Notes: generated by a model from the sequence alone, not told the origin. A stretch of 64,000 nt of DNA from Bacillota bacterium (GCA_019420305.1 JAHZHL010000006.1:1-64000); one strand, 5' to 3'; positions 1 through 8,814 are shown, counted from the stretch's first letter. Translations and numbers: made by a program.

Positions 1-1
1 C

Positions 2-64
2 CTCCGGCTGTATCGGTTGAGCAAAAGTCAGCGTGGGATTGATGTGGTATCTTTAACTAAGTGA
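2..64 (+). other. Possible 3' end of an ORF entering from the left edge
   Basis: An open frame enters from outside the window and ends at a TGA at 62-64. The 20 visible residues (LRLYRLSKSQRGIDVVSLTK) are basic and could be the C-terminus of a transposase-like protein, but no family is recognisable in so short a piece. It begins exactly where the neighbouring flavodoxin gene loses similarity to its family, which suggests an inserted element. This is inference. Confidence 0.25.
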
Positions 65-312
65 AACCCCAGAAAAATCACATCATACTGATCCATACCA
101 GGTACGCTGCCGGAAATTGCCGGACGGGAATCCGGATCCTTCATTTCCACGGTACTGCGGCTTTTTTTATCCATCCAGTTCAGATCCGCCTGTGTGTAGG
201 GGATCTGCGGCTGAATCTCATAAAGATCCGCTTCCGCCGCCTCCGCCAGCGCCTTTGCTGTTTTCGCCGTTACTCCGCTTGCTGAAAAATACGCCACTAA
301 TCTCTTGCTCAT
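28..312 (-). pseudogene. Flavodoxin, 3'-truncated at the window edge
   Basis: The first 83 residues read as a typical Clostridia flavodoxin: an N-terminal MSKRLVAYFSASGVTAKTAK with the FMN phosphate-binding loop, then the NWMDKKSRSTVEM segment and QYDVIFLGF. In relatives this last motif continues into PIWW and the FMN-binding loops. Here the frame changes after F83 (around base 64) to an unrelated tail and stops at residue 94, so about half the protein is missing. The start is supported by SD AAGGAGGG. It lies 24 bases downstream of the aldo/keto reductase on the same strand and probably shared its transcript. An insertion or rearrangement extending off the left edge is the simplest cause. 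Confidence 0.75.
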
Positions 313-336
313 TTTATTCCCTCCTTGTTTTTATGG

Positions 337-1440
337 TTACGCGCCAAAATATGCCGCGATTTCCTGCATCCTCTTTTCCTGCTTTACATGAAACGGACAG
401 CGCCTTTCACAGTGTCCGCACTGAATACACGCGCCCGCTTTTACAGACAGTTTCTCATAATGGCCCTTTGCCATCTCGTCTCCGGCAAGAGCCAGATCGT
501 AATATTTATTGATCATTCCCACATCCAGACCCTTCGGGCATGGCTGGCAGTGGTTGCAGTACACGCAGACGCCTTCCGCGCTGGCCGGGGTAAAGCGGCC
601 GATCACCGAATAATCCCGTTCCTCTTCATCAGCGTCCAGATATTCCAGCACCTGCCGCAGATCCTCGCTGTTTCTTACTCCCGGGAGCACGGTCATAACC
701 GCCGGCCGATCCAGAGCGTACTGGATACACTGTGTTTTGGTCAGCGCCGTCTGAAAGGGCGATGTTTTCGCGTCCAACAGCTGTCCACCGCCGAAAGGTT
801 TCATTACCGAGATTCCCACTCCGTTTTTTTCACATTCCTGATACAGTCGGCCGCGTTCGTCGGCAGCTCCGATGCCGTAAGTGCCTGTAGAGTAATCGTA
901 GGCCGGGTTAATACTGAACATGGCAAGATCGATTTTCCCCGTATCCAGAAACCGCCGCAGAATCTCCGGGTTGTGGGTGGAAAGGCCCAGGTGCCGGATT
1001 ATGCCGTCCTGCTTCAGATGTTTCATGTAATCCCAGATTCCGCCTTCCATAATTTGATGAAAGTCATCGGTTTCATCGATGCAGTGGACAAAACCGAAAT
1101 CCGTATAATCGGTACCCATGGTTTTCAGGAGGCCCTCAAAGTTTTTCCTGATTTCTTCCAGGTCTCTGGACCACCCGTACTTTCCACTGTCATAGACGGC
1201 TCCAAAGTGCATCTGCAGATAAACCTGCTCCCGCTGCCCTTCAAAGATGCGGGAATAACAGGAATAGGGCTTCACCTCCGCTGCCGCCATATCAAAAAAG
1301 TTGATGCCGCTGCTCCGAGCGAGCCGCAGCGTTTTTTCGATTTCCTCTTCACTCCCCTCGTGAATATATCCCATACCCAGACCGATGACGCTGATCCGCT
1401 CATCGCCGTGGGGAAGTTTTCTGTATTCCATAGTCGCCAT
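337..1440 (-). CDS. Aldo/keto reductase with C-terminal 4Fe-4S ferredoxin domain
   Basis: A 367-residue cytoplasmic oxidoreductase. The N-terminal two thirds is an aldo/keto reductase TIM barrel (ISVIGLGMG near the start; the usual FDMAAAE, FVHCID and GLSTHN strands). The C-terminus carries two Cys clusters: CVYCNHCQPCPKGLD, and CIQCGHCERRCPF with four evenly spaced cysteines. This fused architecture is common in anaerobic Firmicutes; substrates are mostly unknown. I moved the start in from the longest frame to the ATG at 1440, which has SD GGAGGGAAG. It lies just upstream of the broken flavodoxin gene, suggesting a shared redox operon before that gene was damaged. A second protein of this type lies at 6807-7916. 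Confidence 0.9.
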   Translation of the reverse strand: MATMEYRKLPHGDERISVIGLGMGYIHEGSEEEIEKTLRLARSSGINFFDMAAAEVKPYSCYSRIFEGQREQVYLQMHFGAVYDSGKYGWSRDLEEIRKNFEGLLKTMGTDYTDFGFVHCIDETDDFHQIMEGGIWDYMKHLKQDGIIRHLGLSTHNPEILRRFLDTGKIDLAMFSINPAYDYSTGTYGIGAADERGRLYQECEKNGVGISVMKPFGGGQLLDAKTSPFQTALTKTQCIQYALDRPAVMTVLPGVRNSEDLRQVLEYLDADEEERDYSVIGRFTPASAEGVCVYCNHCQPCPKGLDVGMINKYYDLALAGDEMAKGHYEKLSVKAGACIQCGHCERRCPFHVKQEKRMQEIAAYFGA

Positions 1441-1545
1441 TCTTCCCTCCCTCTCTTCTCTATTTATCAGTATACGGCTGGAAACGGTTCCTCGCAAATA
1501 CTTCTATCGCATGCTTATCTATGCCTTATGGGAATGTTGGGATCG

Positions 1546-1580
1546 AAAAAGAGCCCTGCACAGCGGCATAAGGCTCTTTT
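1546..1580 (-). terminator. Rho-independent terminator after the DUF2156 gene
   Basis: AAGAGCC pairs with GGCTCTT, and both flanks carry A or T runs, so it can act in either direction. On the minus strand it ends transcription of the DUF2156 gene, which stops at 1589. Confidence 0.7.
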
Positions 1581-1588
1581 CACACCTA

Positions 1589-2590
1589 CTAATATAGACT
1601 TTGTATCACGGTATATTTTTCCGCGTATCCGATGGGATTGTAACTGAGCTTTGCTTTCCGCAGCCCTTCAAGGCCCACGTCATCTTCTCGGTTTACGACC
1701 CGGGAATCGGGGAATTCCTGCACAATGAACTGCTGGTTGATGGTCTGATACAGTCCCGGGATCTGGGAGTTGGCTTTTTCCACGCAGATAAAGGCCATTT
1801 CTTCCAGCTCGTTATAATTTCCCATGGTAAACGCTTCCATCTTTCCATCTACGAAAATGGAACCCATGCGGATGCCCGGCGCCACCGGATAACGGAGCAC
1901 TTCCCAGATTCCGTCTTTTTCCTTATCCAGTCCCTCTTCCTCGGATTTGGCTGTGGCGTACCAGTGTTCGAGAAACGCCCGGATTTCTCCCGCGTCCTCT
2001 CCGGTAAGACTCCGGTACTCCCATCGCCCGTCGTACATTTTTTTGAATTTATTGACCAGATTTTTCTTTTTGTGATAAGCCCTTCCGGAAAGGGTACGCA
2101 GCTTTTCCGCGTCGTACAAATAATCCTTCAGATCGTCCTGCTTGCTGATCTGATAGTATGGATTCTCCTGCAATTTCAGATATTCCACCGCTTCCACATC
2201 CGCCAGGAAAATCTTTACCGGCCGTTTCAGGACTTTATTGAAATAGTCCTGGGTCAGCTTGAAATAATAAGGCAGATCTTCTTCCCTGCAGGACGGCATC
2301 ACGGTATACGGTTCCCCGTCCATCTCCATTTTCCATAAAATCGCTTTCCCCTCAATCAGACAGTACTCCAGTTTATTGGATCTGCTCCACAGAAAAATAT
2401 CCAGAAAGCTGCTGTCACAGATCTGGTTGGGACGCATGGAAAAATACGGCTCCAACGCTTCCTCCTCCGCCATCGTCAGCTTTTGAAACTGCAGGGTCTC
2501 CAGTTCCGGATAGCTGCTCGCCTCTGAACATCCCCTCTTGGGATTATTTCTGACATAGCAGGATTCTTTACTGCATGATGTACATCTCAT
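1589..2590 (-). CDS. DUF2156 (phosphatidylglycerol lysyltransferase C-terminal-like) protein
   Basis: A 333-residue soluble protein of the DUF2156 family, built from tandem GNAT-like folds and related to the catalytic domain of MprF. It has no membrane segments, so it is not a full MprF. Family hallmarks seen include the MRPNQICDSSFLDIFLWS segment, GRAYHKKKNLVNKFKKMY in the middle and the C-terminal NREDDVGLEGLRKAKLSYNP. The first 21 residues contain four cysteines (MRCTSCSKESC then a later Cys), which could bind metal; this is not a family requirement. The start has SD GAGGAG. It is monocistronic, with a promoter at 2649-2676 and a terminator at 1546-1580. The acyl acceptor is unknown. Confidence 0.85.
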   Translation of the reverse strand: MRCTSCSKESCYVRNNPKRGCSEASSYPELETLQFQKLTMAEEEALEPYFSMRPNQICDSSFLDIFLWSRSNKLEYCLIEGKAILWKMEMDGEPYTVMPSCREEDLPYYFKLTQDYFNKVLKRPVKIFLADVEAVEYLKLQENPYYQISKQDDLKDYLYDAEKLRTLSGRAYHKKKNLVNKFKKMYDGRWEYRSLTGEDAGEIRAFLEHWYATAKSEEEGLDKEKDGIWEVLRYPVAPGIRMGSIFVDGKMEAFTMGNYNELEEMAFICVEKANSQIPGLYQTINQQFIVQEFPDSRVVNREDDVGLEGLRKAKLSYNPIGYAEKYTVIQSLY

Positions 2591-2648
2591 TTTTAAACTC
2601 CTCGCCCTCCTTTTGATCGCTTCCTAATTTTATACCCCAATGTTTCCC

Positions 2649-2676
2649 ATTATAACACGTTTCATGAAAAAACCAA
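2649..2676 (-). promoter_or_regulatory. Probable sigma-A promoter of the DUF2156 gene
   Basis: On the minus strand TTGGTT is followed after 16 bases by TATAAT, about 60 bases upstream of the start codon. Confidence 0.5.
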
Positions 2677-2741
2677 GTTTTTGTCGGTTTCAGTTTACCA
2701 TATTTTGGTGAGGAAGTACAGGGGGGCGATGGAAATGAGAC

Positions 2742-4286
2742 TTAGAAGCCTTCTTTATCCCAGTAAACCTTTTTTCCTGCCTTTACTGTCCCTAATGCTT
2801 TCATAGTATACAGATTTCCGGTCCCATAGGGATTCTGACTGATCACCGCGAAATCCGCGTCTTTTCCTATTTCCAGGGTTCCTTTTTCCTTTTCCTTTCC
2901 AATGGAATAAGCCGCGTTTATGGTGCACATTTTAATGGCTTCTTTCAGCGGGATATTCCTCACAGGATTATATCCGTCTGTACAGGACGCAATGTAAAGC
3001 AATGGATCGATATCTGTAACCGGATTATCTGATCCGCTTACCACAAGAATCCCCCTTTCTATTATTTTTTTAAAAGGATCGATGCGATCTGCCCGCTTTC
3101 TCCCCAGAATTGCCTCAAACTCCCGATTTTCTCCATCCCATAAATAGGAAAATCCCGGCTGCATAGACAGAATCAGGTCCAATTCTTTTGCCATCTGAAT
3201 CTGTGTGTCTGTCGGAAGGCAGAAATGCTCAATTCTGTGGCGAAGCTTCTTTCTTCCCTGCTCGGCAAAGACTCTATGATAGGTATACAAAAGCTGATCG
3301 ATCGCCCGTTCCCCCACCGCGTGCATGGTACACTGCATATCTCTGCGGTGTGCCTCGGAAACAAAGTCATATACGTTCTGATCGTTATGGTACAGCACCC
3401 CTCGCAGTTCCGGCCGATCCTCATATGGTTCAAAGTTTGCCATGGTATATTCAAAAGCCGCTCCGTCGAGAGTCAGGCAGCCTCCTACCCGCTCCAGTCC
3501 TTTAGAAGCGGCAAATCCCGGATCCCATGTCTGATGAAAGACGACCATTTCCAAGGGCAGTTTCTTTTTTCGCTCCAGAACCAGATCCACATCCCGATCT
3601 TCTGCCACAAACTGCCCGAAAAGGCCATGAATCGAAGTTACACCTTTTGTAACCGCATACTCCGCGCAGCTTTCAATCAAACTCCACAGTTCATCGTCAG
3701 AAAAAGAACTGAACACATTCCGGTTAGCAAGAAAAACGGATTCATCCGATACATATACGCCTGTCCGCAAACCGCCTTCTTTCATCACCCCCGGCATGTC
3801 CTCCGGAACACCCGCGATCTGATCTCCCGTGCTATTCAGCGCGCAGGCATGCATAGTGGCGGCAAATAGAATCACTTTGTGTCCATGAGATATGCGATCC
3901 AGCTCCTGCCTGGTAGGATAACGTTGTTCTGCTATCTTCTGAACCAGAAAACAGGAACCGAAAACCCAGCCGTCTCCCGGCTCTTCTCTGCACCGGTCTT
4001 CCATTTTTTCCAGCACTTCTTTTAATGTATCACAATCCGAGAGCAGTACGCTGCTTTTCAAAATTCCGGTATTCAGCACATGGACATGACAGTCGCTCAG
4101 TCCGGGAAGAATTGTTCTTCCCTTCATATCGTACGCTTTATACTGATTTTCCGTTACGATACGGGGAAAAGTCTCCTTCCCCAAGCCTTCAATTTTACCA
4201 TCTTTGACTCCGATCCAGTGATATACTTCATCTTCCGGATCCATACTGATAATATTCGCGTTATAATAAACCGCATCAAATTTCAT
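2742..4286 (-). CDS. YtcJ-like metal-dependent amidohydrolase
   Basis: A 514-residue amidohydrolase-superfamily enzyme of the YtcJ/amidohydrolase-3 type, expected to hydrolyse C-N bonds in a cyclic or amide substrate in the cytoplasm. The metal ligands are visible: HVH at residues 67-69, later TMHAVGERAID and RIEHF, and SGSDNPVTDIDPL near the C-terminus. The start at 4286 has SD GGAGGTGG; the longer frame has none. It is transcribed divergently from a LuxR regulator, beyond which lies an MFS transporter. The layout suggests an inducible uptake-and-hydrolysis unit for one compound, whose identity cannot be read. Confidence 0.88.
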   Translation of the reverse strand: MKFDAVYYNANIISMDPEDEVYHWIGVKDGKIEGLGKETFPRIVTENQYKAYDMKGRTILPGLSDCHVHVLNTGILKSSVLLSDCDTLKEVLEKMEDRCREEPGDGWVFGSCFLVQKIAEQRYPTRQELDRISHGHKVILFAATMHACALNSTGDQIAGVPEDMPGVMKEGGLRTGVYVSDESVFLANRNVFSSFSDDELWSLIESCAEYAVTKGVTSIHGLFGQFVAEDRDVDLVLERKKKLPLEMVVFHQTWDPGFAASKGLERVGGCLTLDGAAFEYTMANFEPYEDRPELRGVLYHNDQNVYDFVSEAHRRDMQCTMHAVGERAIDQLLYTYHRVFAEQGRKKLRHRIEHFCLPTDTQIQMAKELDLILSMQPGFSYLWDGENREFEAILGRKRADRIDPFKKIIERGILVVSGSDNPVTDIDPLLYIASCTDGYNPVRNIPLKEAIKMCTINAAYSIGKEKEKGTLEIGKDADFAVISQNPYGTGNLYTMKALGTVKAGKKVYWDKEGF

Positions 4287-4363
4287 AATCCACCTCCGCA
4301 GAAAGAATTGCAGATTATTCATCAATTCCCCTGAATTATATCTGATAATTTTGAAAAATCCTA

Positions 4364-4392
4364 TTGGTCAAAGGTTCCATTTAGGGTATACT
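4364..4392 (+). promoter_or_regulatory. Probable promoter of the LuxR regulator
   Basis: TTGGTC is separated by 17 bases from TATACT, about 38 bases upstream of the regulator start codon. The divergent amidohydrolase start is only about 80 bases away, so a regulator bound here could affect both directions. Confidence 0.55.
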
Positions 4393-4430
4393 GTTACTAT
4401 CTTTTTACCATCAAAGGGAGGTCCGCTGCT

Positions 4431-5207
4431 ATGAAATTACTGGAAAACGACTGGAAATTTATTAACCATTTACTGCTGAAAATGTACTCTTCTGAGGCCG
4501 AGAATCTGTTTGATCAAGATCTGATGCGAAATCTTTCTTTCCTGATTCCCTATGATAAAGCCAGTTTTTTTCTGCATGATCATGAAGGGAACAGTCTGCT
4601 TCACAAGCCCCTTGGCATTCATTTTTCAGAAGCGGAACTGGAAAACTACAGTCCCCGTTTTTCAAAGGAGCTGCCGCACATCTGGGTTAACTTCTATGAT
4701 AAAAGCCTGGTAATCCGTGATTCTGACTTGTATGCGGAAAGCGATCAACCTGATAAAGGATATTATACAAATCTCCTTTTACAGCAAAATGTCCGATACG
4801 CACTAACGCTTTCCCTTGCCCATTCGGGGCTTCGCATTGGTGTCCTTACCCTCTTTCGTGAACAGGATAAGGATGACTTCTCGGATCGGGAGGTCTATAT
4901 CGCAGAACAGCTCGTTGATCATATCGCCTCTTACGCGTATAGCATTTATGGATTGAAAAAATACAGCCAGAGTCCGGATCCCGCGCCTCCCAGCATTGGA
5001 GAGCTTTCTCTCCGTTACAAACTGTCCGAACGTGAAACAGATGTGCTCCGGCTGCTGTCTGACGGCGCTTCCACAAAAGAAATCAGCACTCAGCTCTGCA
5101 TTGCTGAAACAACAGCGAAAAAGCATTTAAGCAGTATCTATAGAAAAATGAAAATAAAAAGCAAAGCGGAACTGGTACGAATCATATCCCCTCATATACA
5201 AGAATAG
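4431..5207 (+). CDS. LuxR-family transcriptional regulator
   Basis: A 258-residue DNA-binding regulator. The C-terminal 65 residues form a LuxR/GerE helix-turn-helix (LSERETDVLRLLSDGAS, then TAKKHLSSIYRKMKIKSKAEL). The N-terminal 170 residues resemble a GAF-like ligand-sensing fold (FLIPYDKASFFLHDHEG, then a strand-rich region ending TLFREQDKDDFSDREV). No phosphoacceptor receiver domain is seen, so it probably senses a small molecule directly. SD GGGAGG precedes the ATG. It lies between a divergent amidohydrolase and a co-directional MFS transporter, its likely targets. It has its own promoter and terminator. Confidence 0.85.
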   Translation: MKLLENDWKFINHLLLKMYSSEAENLFDQDLMRNLSFLIPYDKASFFLHDHEGNSLLHKPLGIHFSEAELENYSPRFSKELPHIWVNFYDKSLVIRDSDLYAESDQPDKGYYTNLLLQQNVRYALTLSLAHSGLRIGVLTLFREQDKDDFSDREVYIAEQLVDHIASYAYSIYGLKKYSQSPDPAPPSIGELSLRYKLSERETDVLRLLSDGASTKEISTQLCIAETTAKKHLSSIYRKMKIKSKAELVRIISPHIQE

Positions 5208-5231
5208 TATTTTTTCATAAAAATGGGCCAT

Positions 5232-5264
5232 CACAACTGTCCTTTCGGACAGTTGTGTTTTTTT
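5232..5264 (+). terminator. Terminator after the LuxR gene
   Basis: A perfect 11-bp stem (CACAACTGTCC / GGACAGTTGTG) with a TTTC loop, followed by seven T residues. It separates the regulator from the MFS gene. Confidence 0.9.
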
Positions 5265-5351
5265 GCGCAAATCAGTACGATAAACGAAAGGATTATTCAT
5301 TCAATTCAAATTTTTCTGTTTTATTTTCCTGTTATTGAATGGAGGTATCGA

Positions 5352-6617
5352 ATGAGTAAATTTACGTTAAAAAATGAAAATGGAAAAATTTATACCGGCT
5401 GGTATATTGCCGCAATGGGGATTATTCTGATGACGTTTGCCTATTCCTGTATTGTTTCTGTAAGCGGCATGTTTATGGTTCCTGTTACGGAAGCGTTAGA
5501 CCTTCAGATCGGAGATTTTTCTGTCTGGGTTACCATTATGTCGGTCACCGCAATTATCTTTCTGCTGATTTTCAGCAAAATTTTTTCAAAACGGACGATA
5601 AAGCCGATTATGATTGTAAGCTGTCTCTGCGGGGTTGCCGGATTCATCGGCTTCGCCACATCCCAGAGCCTGATCCAGTTTTATCTCTTTTCTGTACTAC
5701 TTGGGATTTGCTTTGGCGGGCTGACTACCACTCCGTCCACTCTGCTCGTCTCCAACTGGTTCGGTACGAAAATGCGCGGAAAAGCCCTGGGAATCCTCTT
5801 CGGCGGCAATTCTATCGTCGTAATGCTGATTATGCCTGTATTAAACCAGATTATCCTCAAATTCGGATGGCGGGTCGCCTACTTTGTACTGGCGGGCGCC
5901 CTTCTTATCATCTGTCTTCCTCTGGTTCTCAAATTCGCGATCTGGAGCCCCGAATCCGTCGGGCAGAAACGAATGGGCGACGCGGGAGAACAGGAAACCC
6001 TTTCTTCCGATCAGCTTCCCGGCGTTACATTTAAGGACGGCCTGAAAAAGCCCTCCACCTGGCTGGTATTCCTGTCAGGAACATTGCTGGTAATTCCGTC
6101 AAGCGCTATTTTAGTCCATTCCCAGCCCTTTATGATCATGCACGGCTACAGCGCTACCTTTGCCGCGAATACCACATCCATTATGATTGGAATCTGTGTT
6201 GTCACCTGTATCCTCGTGGGCTTTATCAACGACCGTTTCGGTCTGCGGGCTGCCGCCCTCTTCAGCGGAGTGGCCTTTATCCTGGACTATATCGCTCAGA
6301 TTTATATCCCTGCTGGCGGGATGCTGATGGTCGTTCTTTTCATTGTGCTTTACGGTCTGGGCTGCCCTGCGGTAAACATCGTTTCGCCCCTGTTCGCGAA
6401 TCATATGTTTGGAGAAAAAGAAGTCGGCACATTTATCGGTTACATCAACCTTTTCATTTCAATCGGAGGCGCTATCGGCAGTTCTTTTGTCGGAAAGCTC
6501 TACGATCTTACCGGCACCTATATCCTACCCTTCTGGATTTGCGCGGGTCTGCTGCTTGTAATGACCATTATTCGTTTTGTCTTTGCTTCTAAAAAATACG
6601 CGTTCCAGGGCAAATAA
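5352..6617 (+). CDS. MFS transporter
   Basis: A 421-residue major facilitator superfamily protein with about 12 hydrophobic segments, starting at GWYIAAMGIILMTFAY. The arrangement (N-terminal GWY helix, LGICFGGLTTTPSTLLVSNWFG, short central loop) resembles the oxalate/formate-antiporter-like group, but that does not fix the substrate. The start is the ATG at 5352 with SD GGAGG; the longer frame upstream runs through the preceding terminator. Its position beside a LuxR regulator and divergent amidohydrolase suggests it carries the amidohydrolase's substrate or product. Confidence 0.85.
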   Translation: MSKFTLKNENGKIYTGWYIAAMGIILMTFAYSCIVSVSGMFMVPVTEALDLQIGDFSVWVTIMSVTAIIFLLIFSKIFSKRTIKPIMIVSCLCGVAGFIGFATSQSLIQFYLFSVLLGICFGGLTTTPSTLLVSNWFGTKMRGKALGILFGGNSIVVMLIMPVLNQIILKFGWRVAYFVLAGALLIICLPLVLKFAIWSPESVGQKRMGDAGEQETLSSDQLPGVTFKDGLKKPSTWLVFLSGTLLVIPSSAILVHSQPFMIMHGYSATFAANTTSIMIGICVVTCILVGFINDRFGLRAAALFSGVAFILDYIAQIYIPAGGMLMVVLFIVLYGLGCPAVNIVSPLFANHMFGEKEVGTFIGYINLFISIGGAIGSSFVGKLYDLTGTYILPFWICAGLLLVMTIIRFVFASKKYAFQGK

Positions 6618-6629
6618 CTGTTCCTTACC

Positions 6630-6674
6630 GCCTGCGGGAATCTCTGCTCCTGAGAATTGCCGCAGGCTTTTTTT
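6630..6674 (+). terminator. Terminator after the MFS gene
   Basis: GCCTGCGG pairs with CCGCAGGC across a 22-base loop, followed by seven T residues. Confidence 0.8.
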
Positions 6675-6754
6675 CGTTCCTTCCAGTCCCCGTTCTCCTG
6701 CTGCCTCCCCGCTGCCATACCTTCCGGGCATTCCATCTTATACATCATACGCAT

Positions 6755-6783
6755 TTGCCCCGGCAGCATTCTCCCTTTATAAT
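6755..6783 (+). promoter_or_regulatory. Probable promoter of the second Fe-S aldo/keto reductase
   Basis: TTGCCC, 17-base spacer, TATAAT; the start codon follows about 24 bases after the -10 box, so the leader is very short. Confidence 0.55.
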
Positions 6784-6806
6784 AAAAATAAAAAAGGAGC
6801 GTTTTC

Positions 6807-7916
6807 ATGTACTACCACCAATTCCACGATTTACCCGTTTCCGCCCTGGGCATCGGCTCTCTGCGTCTTCCAGCCAAACCGGAAGATCCGAACTGTATTG
6901 ATCGGGAAAAAGCGCAGAAGGTGATCGATTACGCGCTGGGGCATGGCATCAACTTTGTTGATACCGCTTATACCTACCATGAAGGAGATTCGGAACGCTT
7001 TCTGGGAGAAGCGCTGAAGAAACACAAACGGAGCAGCTATTATCTGGCCTCCAAATACTATGTATCCGCGAATCCGGATATCCGTGCCCTCTTCGAGGAA
7101 CAGCTCCGGCGTTTGCAGACGGATTATCTGGACTTTTATCTGCTCCATGGGATGGATGAGAATTCCTTTGACGCGTTTACCGATGAAAGCCGGGATTATA
7201 TCGGATTTCTCCAGGAACAGAAAAGACTGGGGCGTATCCGCTATCTGGGCTTTTCCTCCCATGCCGCGCCGGAAACTCTGAGCCGCTTTTTAGAGTGGTA
7301 CGACGGATTTGATATGGCGCTTCTTCAGCTGAATTACCTTGACTGGAAGCTGCTTAACGCCAAAAGGCAATATGAGATTGTAACTGCCCACAACATTCCT
7401 ATCTGGGTGATGGAGCCTATGAAAGGAGGCATCCTTTCTTCCCTTAATCCCAAAGCCGCGAAGATTCTGAAGGATGCCGCGCCGAACCGCTCGCTCGCTT
7501 CCTGGGGCTTCCGTTTTCTCATGGGACTGCCGAATGTGCGCACGATACTCAGCGGCATGAGTTCCATTGAGCAGATAAAAGACAACCTGACCATATTTGA
7601 CAGGCCGGATCCGTTAAGCAGTCAGGAAATAGAAATTCTGGAGAAGGCGGCGGACGCCTTTCTCGAGGATCGGAGCGTTCCGTGTACCGGATGCAGATAC
7701 TGCTGCTCTGTCTGTCCTGCCGGACTGGATATTCCCCTTCTCATAAAAGGATATAGCGAGCACCGGGTCAGTGGGGAGACCTGGCGAATCGCCGGGCTTT
7801 CCAGAATCAAACATGAACCGGAATCCTGTCTCCAATGCGGCCTGTGCCTGAAACACTGTCCGCAGAAAATTGAAATTCCGCATATCATGAAACAGTTTGC
7901 CGCTGTACGGAAATAA
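6807..7916 (+). CDS. Aldo/keto reductase with C-terminal 4Fe-4S ferredoxin domain
   Basis: 369 residues. The N-terminal aldo/keto reductase barrel shows VSALGIGSLRLP, FVDTAYTYHEGDSE (catalytic Asp/Tyr region), YLLHGMDE, YLGFSSHA and WVMEPMKGG. The C-terminus has two cysteine clusters, CTGCRYCCSVCPAGLDIP and CLQCGLCLKHCPQKIEIP, consistent with two 4Fe-4S sites that could pass electrons to or from ferredoxin. SD AAGGAG precedes the ATG. It is monocistronic on the plus strand, unlike the related gene at 337-1440. The substrate is unknown. Confidence 0.9.
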   Translation: MYYHQFHDLPVSALGIGSLRLPAKPEDPNCIDREKAQKVIDYALGHGINFVDTAYTYHEGDSERFLGEALKKHKRSSYYLASKYYVSANPDIRALFEEQLRRLQTDYLDFYLLHGMDENSFDAFTDESRDYIGFLQEQKRLGRIRYLGFSSHAAPETLSRFLEWYDGFDMALLQLNYLDWKLLNAKRQYEIVTAHNIPIWVMEPMKGGILSSLNPKAAKILKDAAPNRSLASWGFRFLMGLPNVRTILSGMSSIEQIKDNLTIFDRPDPLSSQEIEILEKAADAFLEDRSVPCTGCRYCCSVCPAGLDIPLLIKGYSEHRVSGETWRIAGLSRIKHEPESCLQCGLCLKHCPQKIEIPHIMKQFAAVRK

Positions 7917-7997
7917 TACAGCGGATTTGCCGGCGGTATCTTTACGGGTCCGATTCCTCTAAAGGAAGCTCCCAGTTGCCGCTCTTCAATGCTGCGG

Positions 7998-8130
7998 TTG
8001 TATCCTAATGGATCGTGACGAGCCTGGTGGATACAAAAGTTGTGGGTTTGGGAAGATGAATTTAGGAAAATCCTACAAAATCTGAGAATTTCTAAAAGAC
8101 AAATCCCGCGAACGGGAAAGTTTTGTATCC
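7998..8130. ncRNA. Candidate structured element in a convergent intergenic gap
   Basis: The 334 bases between convergent genes (7917-8250) hold no convincing coding region. GGATACAAAA at 8029-8038 pairs perfectly with 8121-8130, enclosing two short hairpins: TAGGA/TCCTA at 8063-8075 and TCCCG/CGGGA with a CGAA loop at 8104-8117. The same GGATACAA can instead pair over 8 bp with TTGTATCC at 7998-8005, so the two foldings exclude each other. It could be a small RNA, a 3' UTR element or a decayed mobile repeat. Strand and promoter are not clear. Confidence 0.3.
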
Positions 8131-8250
8131 AAAAAGTCATTTTAAGGTAGGCTGGCTACAAACCGACATCTTACGGATTCCGATTCTCTCTGTTTTCTCG
8201 TCCTAAAGCATTCACCCGCCGGGTCTCCTGCCGTCAAATCAATCGCTCGC

Positions 8251-8646
8251 TTAGACCCCTGGAATCAATGGGATTAAATCTTTTGGCAGAAAAAAGGACT
8301 CACCCCATGGGTTGAAGAGAATGCCCCCGCACCGCTGCAGCTGCTGCGCGTCCGCAAACAGGGCTTTCGTAAACTGAAACATCATAGGCACCTGTTTCCC
8401 CTTTCCCGCTTCTGAAAGACTGGTAAAGACAGCCAGCGCCTCGCCTCCGCCGGTGGTTTTCAGCTTTCGCATTTCAAAACAGGAATCGTCTTCCCGTTCT
8501 CCCATAGCAACCAACAGCATTCCGCCATTTTCCATGCTTTTTCGCAGGGCTCGCATCACTCCGATAACCGAGTCCTCTGACTGTTCTTCGCATGCCTTCT
8601 GGATAGCGTTTTCCAGTTCTTTATTTTCATTTAAGTCATATGACAT
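8251..8646 (-). CDS. SseB-family protein
   Basis: A 131-residue protein resembling the SseB N-terminal domain family (VPMMFQFTKALFADAQQLQ, then GILFNPWGESFFLPKDLI, typical of these proteins). Such proteins are widespread in Firmicutes, mostly of unknown role. The ATG at 8646 was chosen because AAGGAG lies 10 bases upstream; the longer frame has no such site. It appears monocistronic and convergent with the aldo/keto reductase gene. Confidence 0.7.
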   Translation of the reverse strand: MSYDLNENKELENAIQKACEEQSEDSVIGVMRALRKSMENGGMLLVAMGEREDDSCFEMRKLKTTGGGEALAVFTSLSEAGKGKQVPMMFQFTKALFADAQQLQRCGGILFNPWGESFFLPKDLIPLIPGV

Positions 8647-8814
8647 CCTGGTGTTCTCCTTTTGATTCCGCGGGGTTGTCCCGCGCTCCGTTACATCGAT
8701 TATATCATAAATCCACTTTCCCCGAATGAAGGGTATCCGTAGCCCCGAACCGCGATCCTCAAATTTATCAACAAACGAAGAAAAACGCAAAATGTTTCTA
8801 AAATCTTCATGGAT

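Noticed and set aside
325..1647. A 440-residue plus-strand open frame over the first aldo/keto reductase
   Set aside because: It lies antisense to a protein with clear family motifs and two Fe-S clusters, and its own translation shows no domain or SD.
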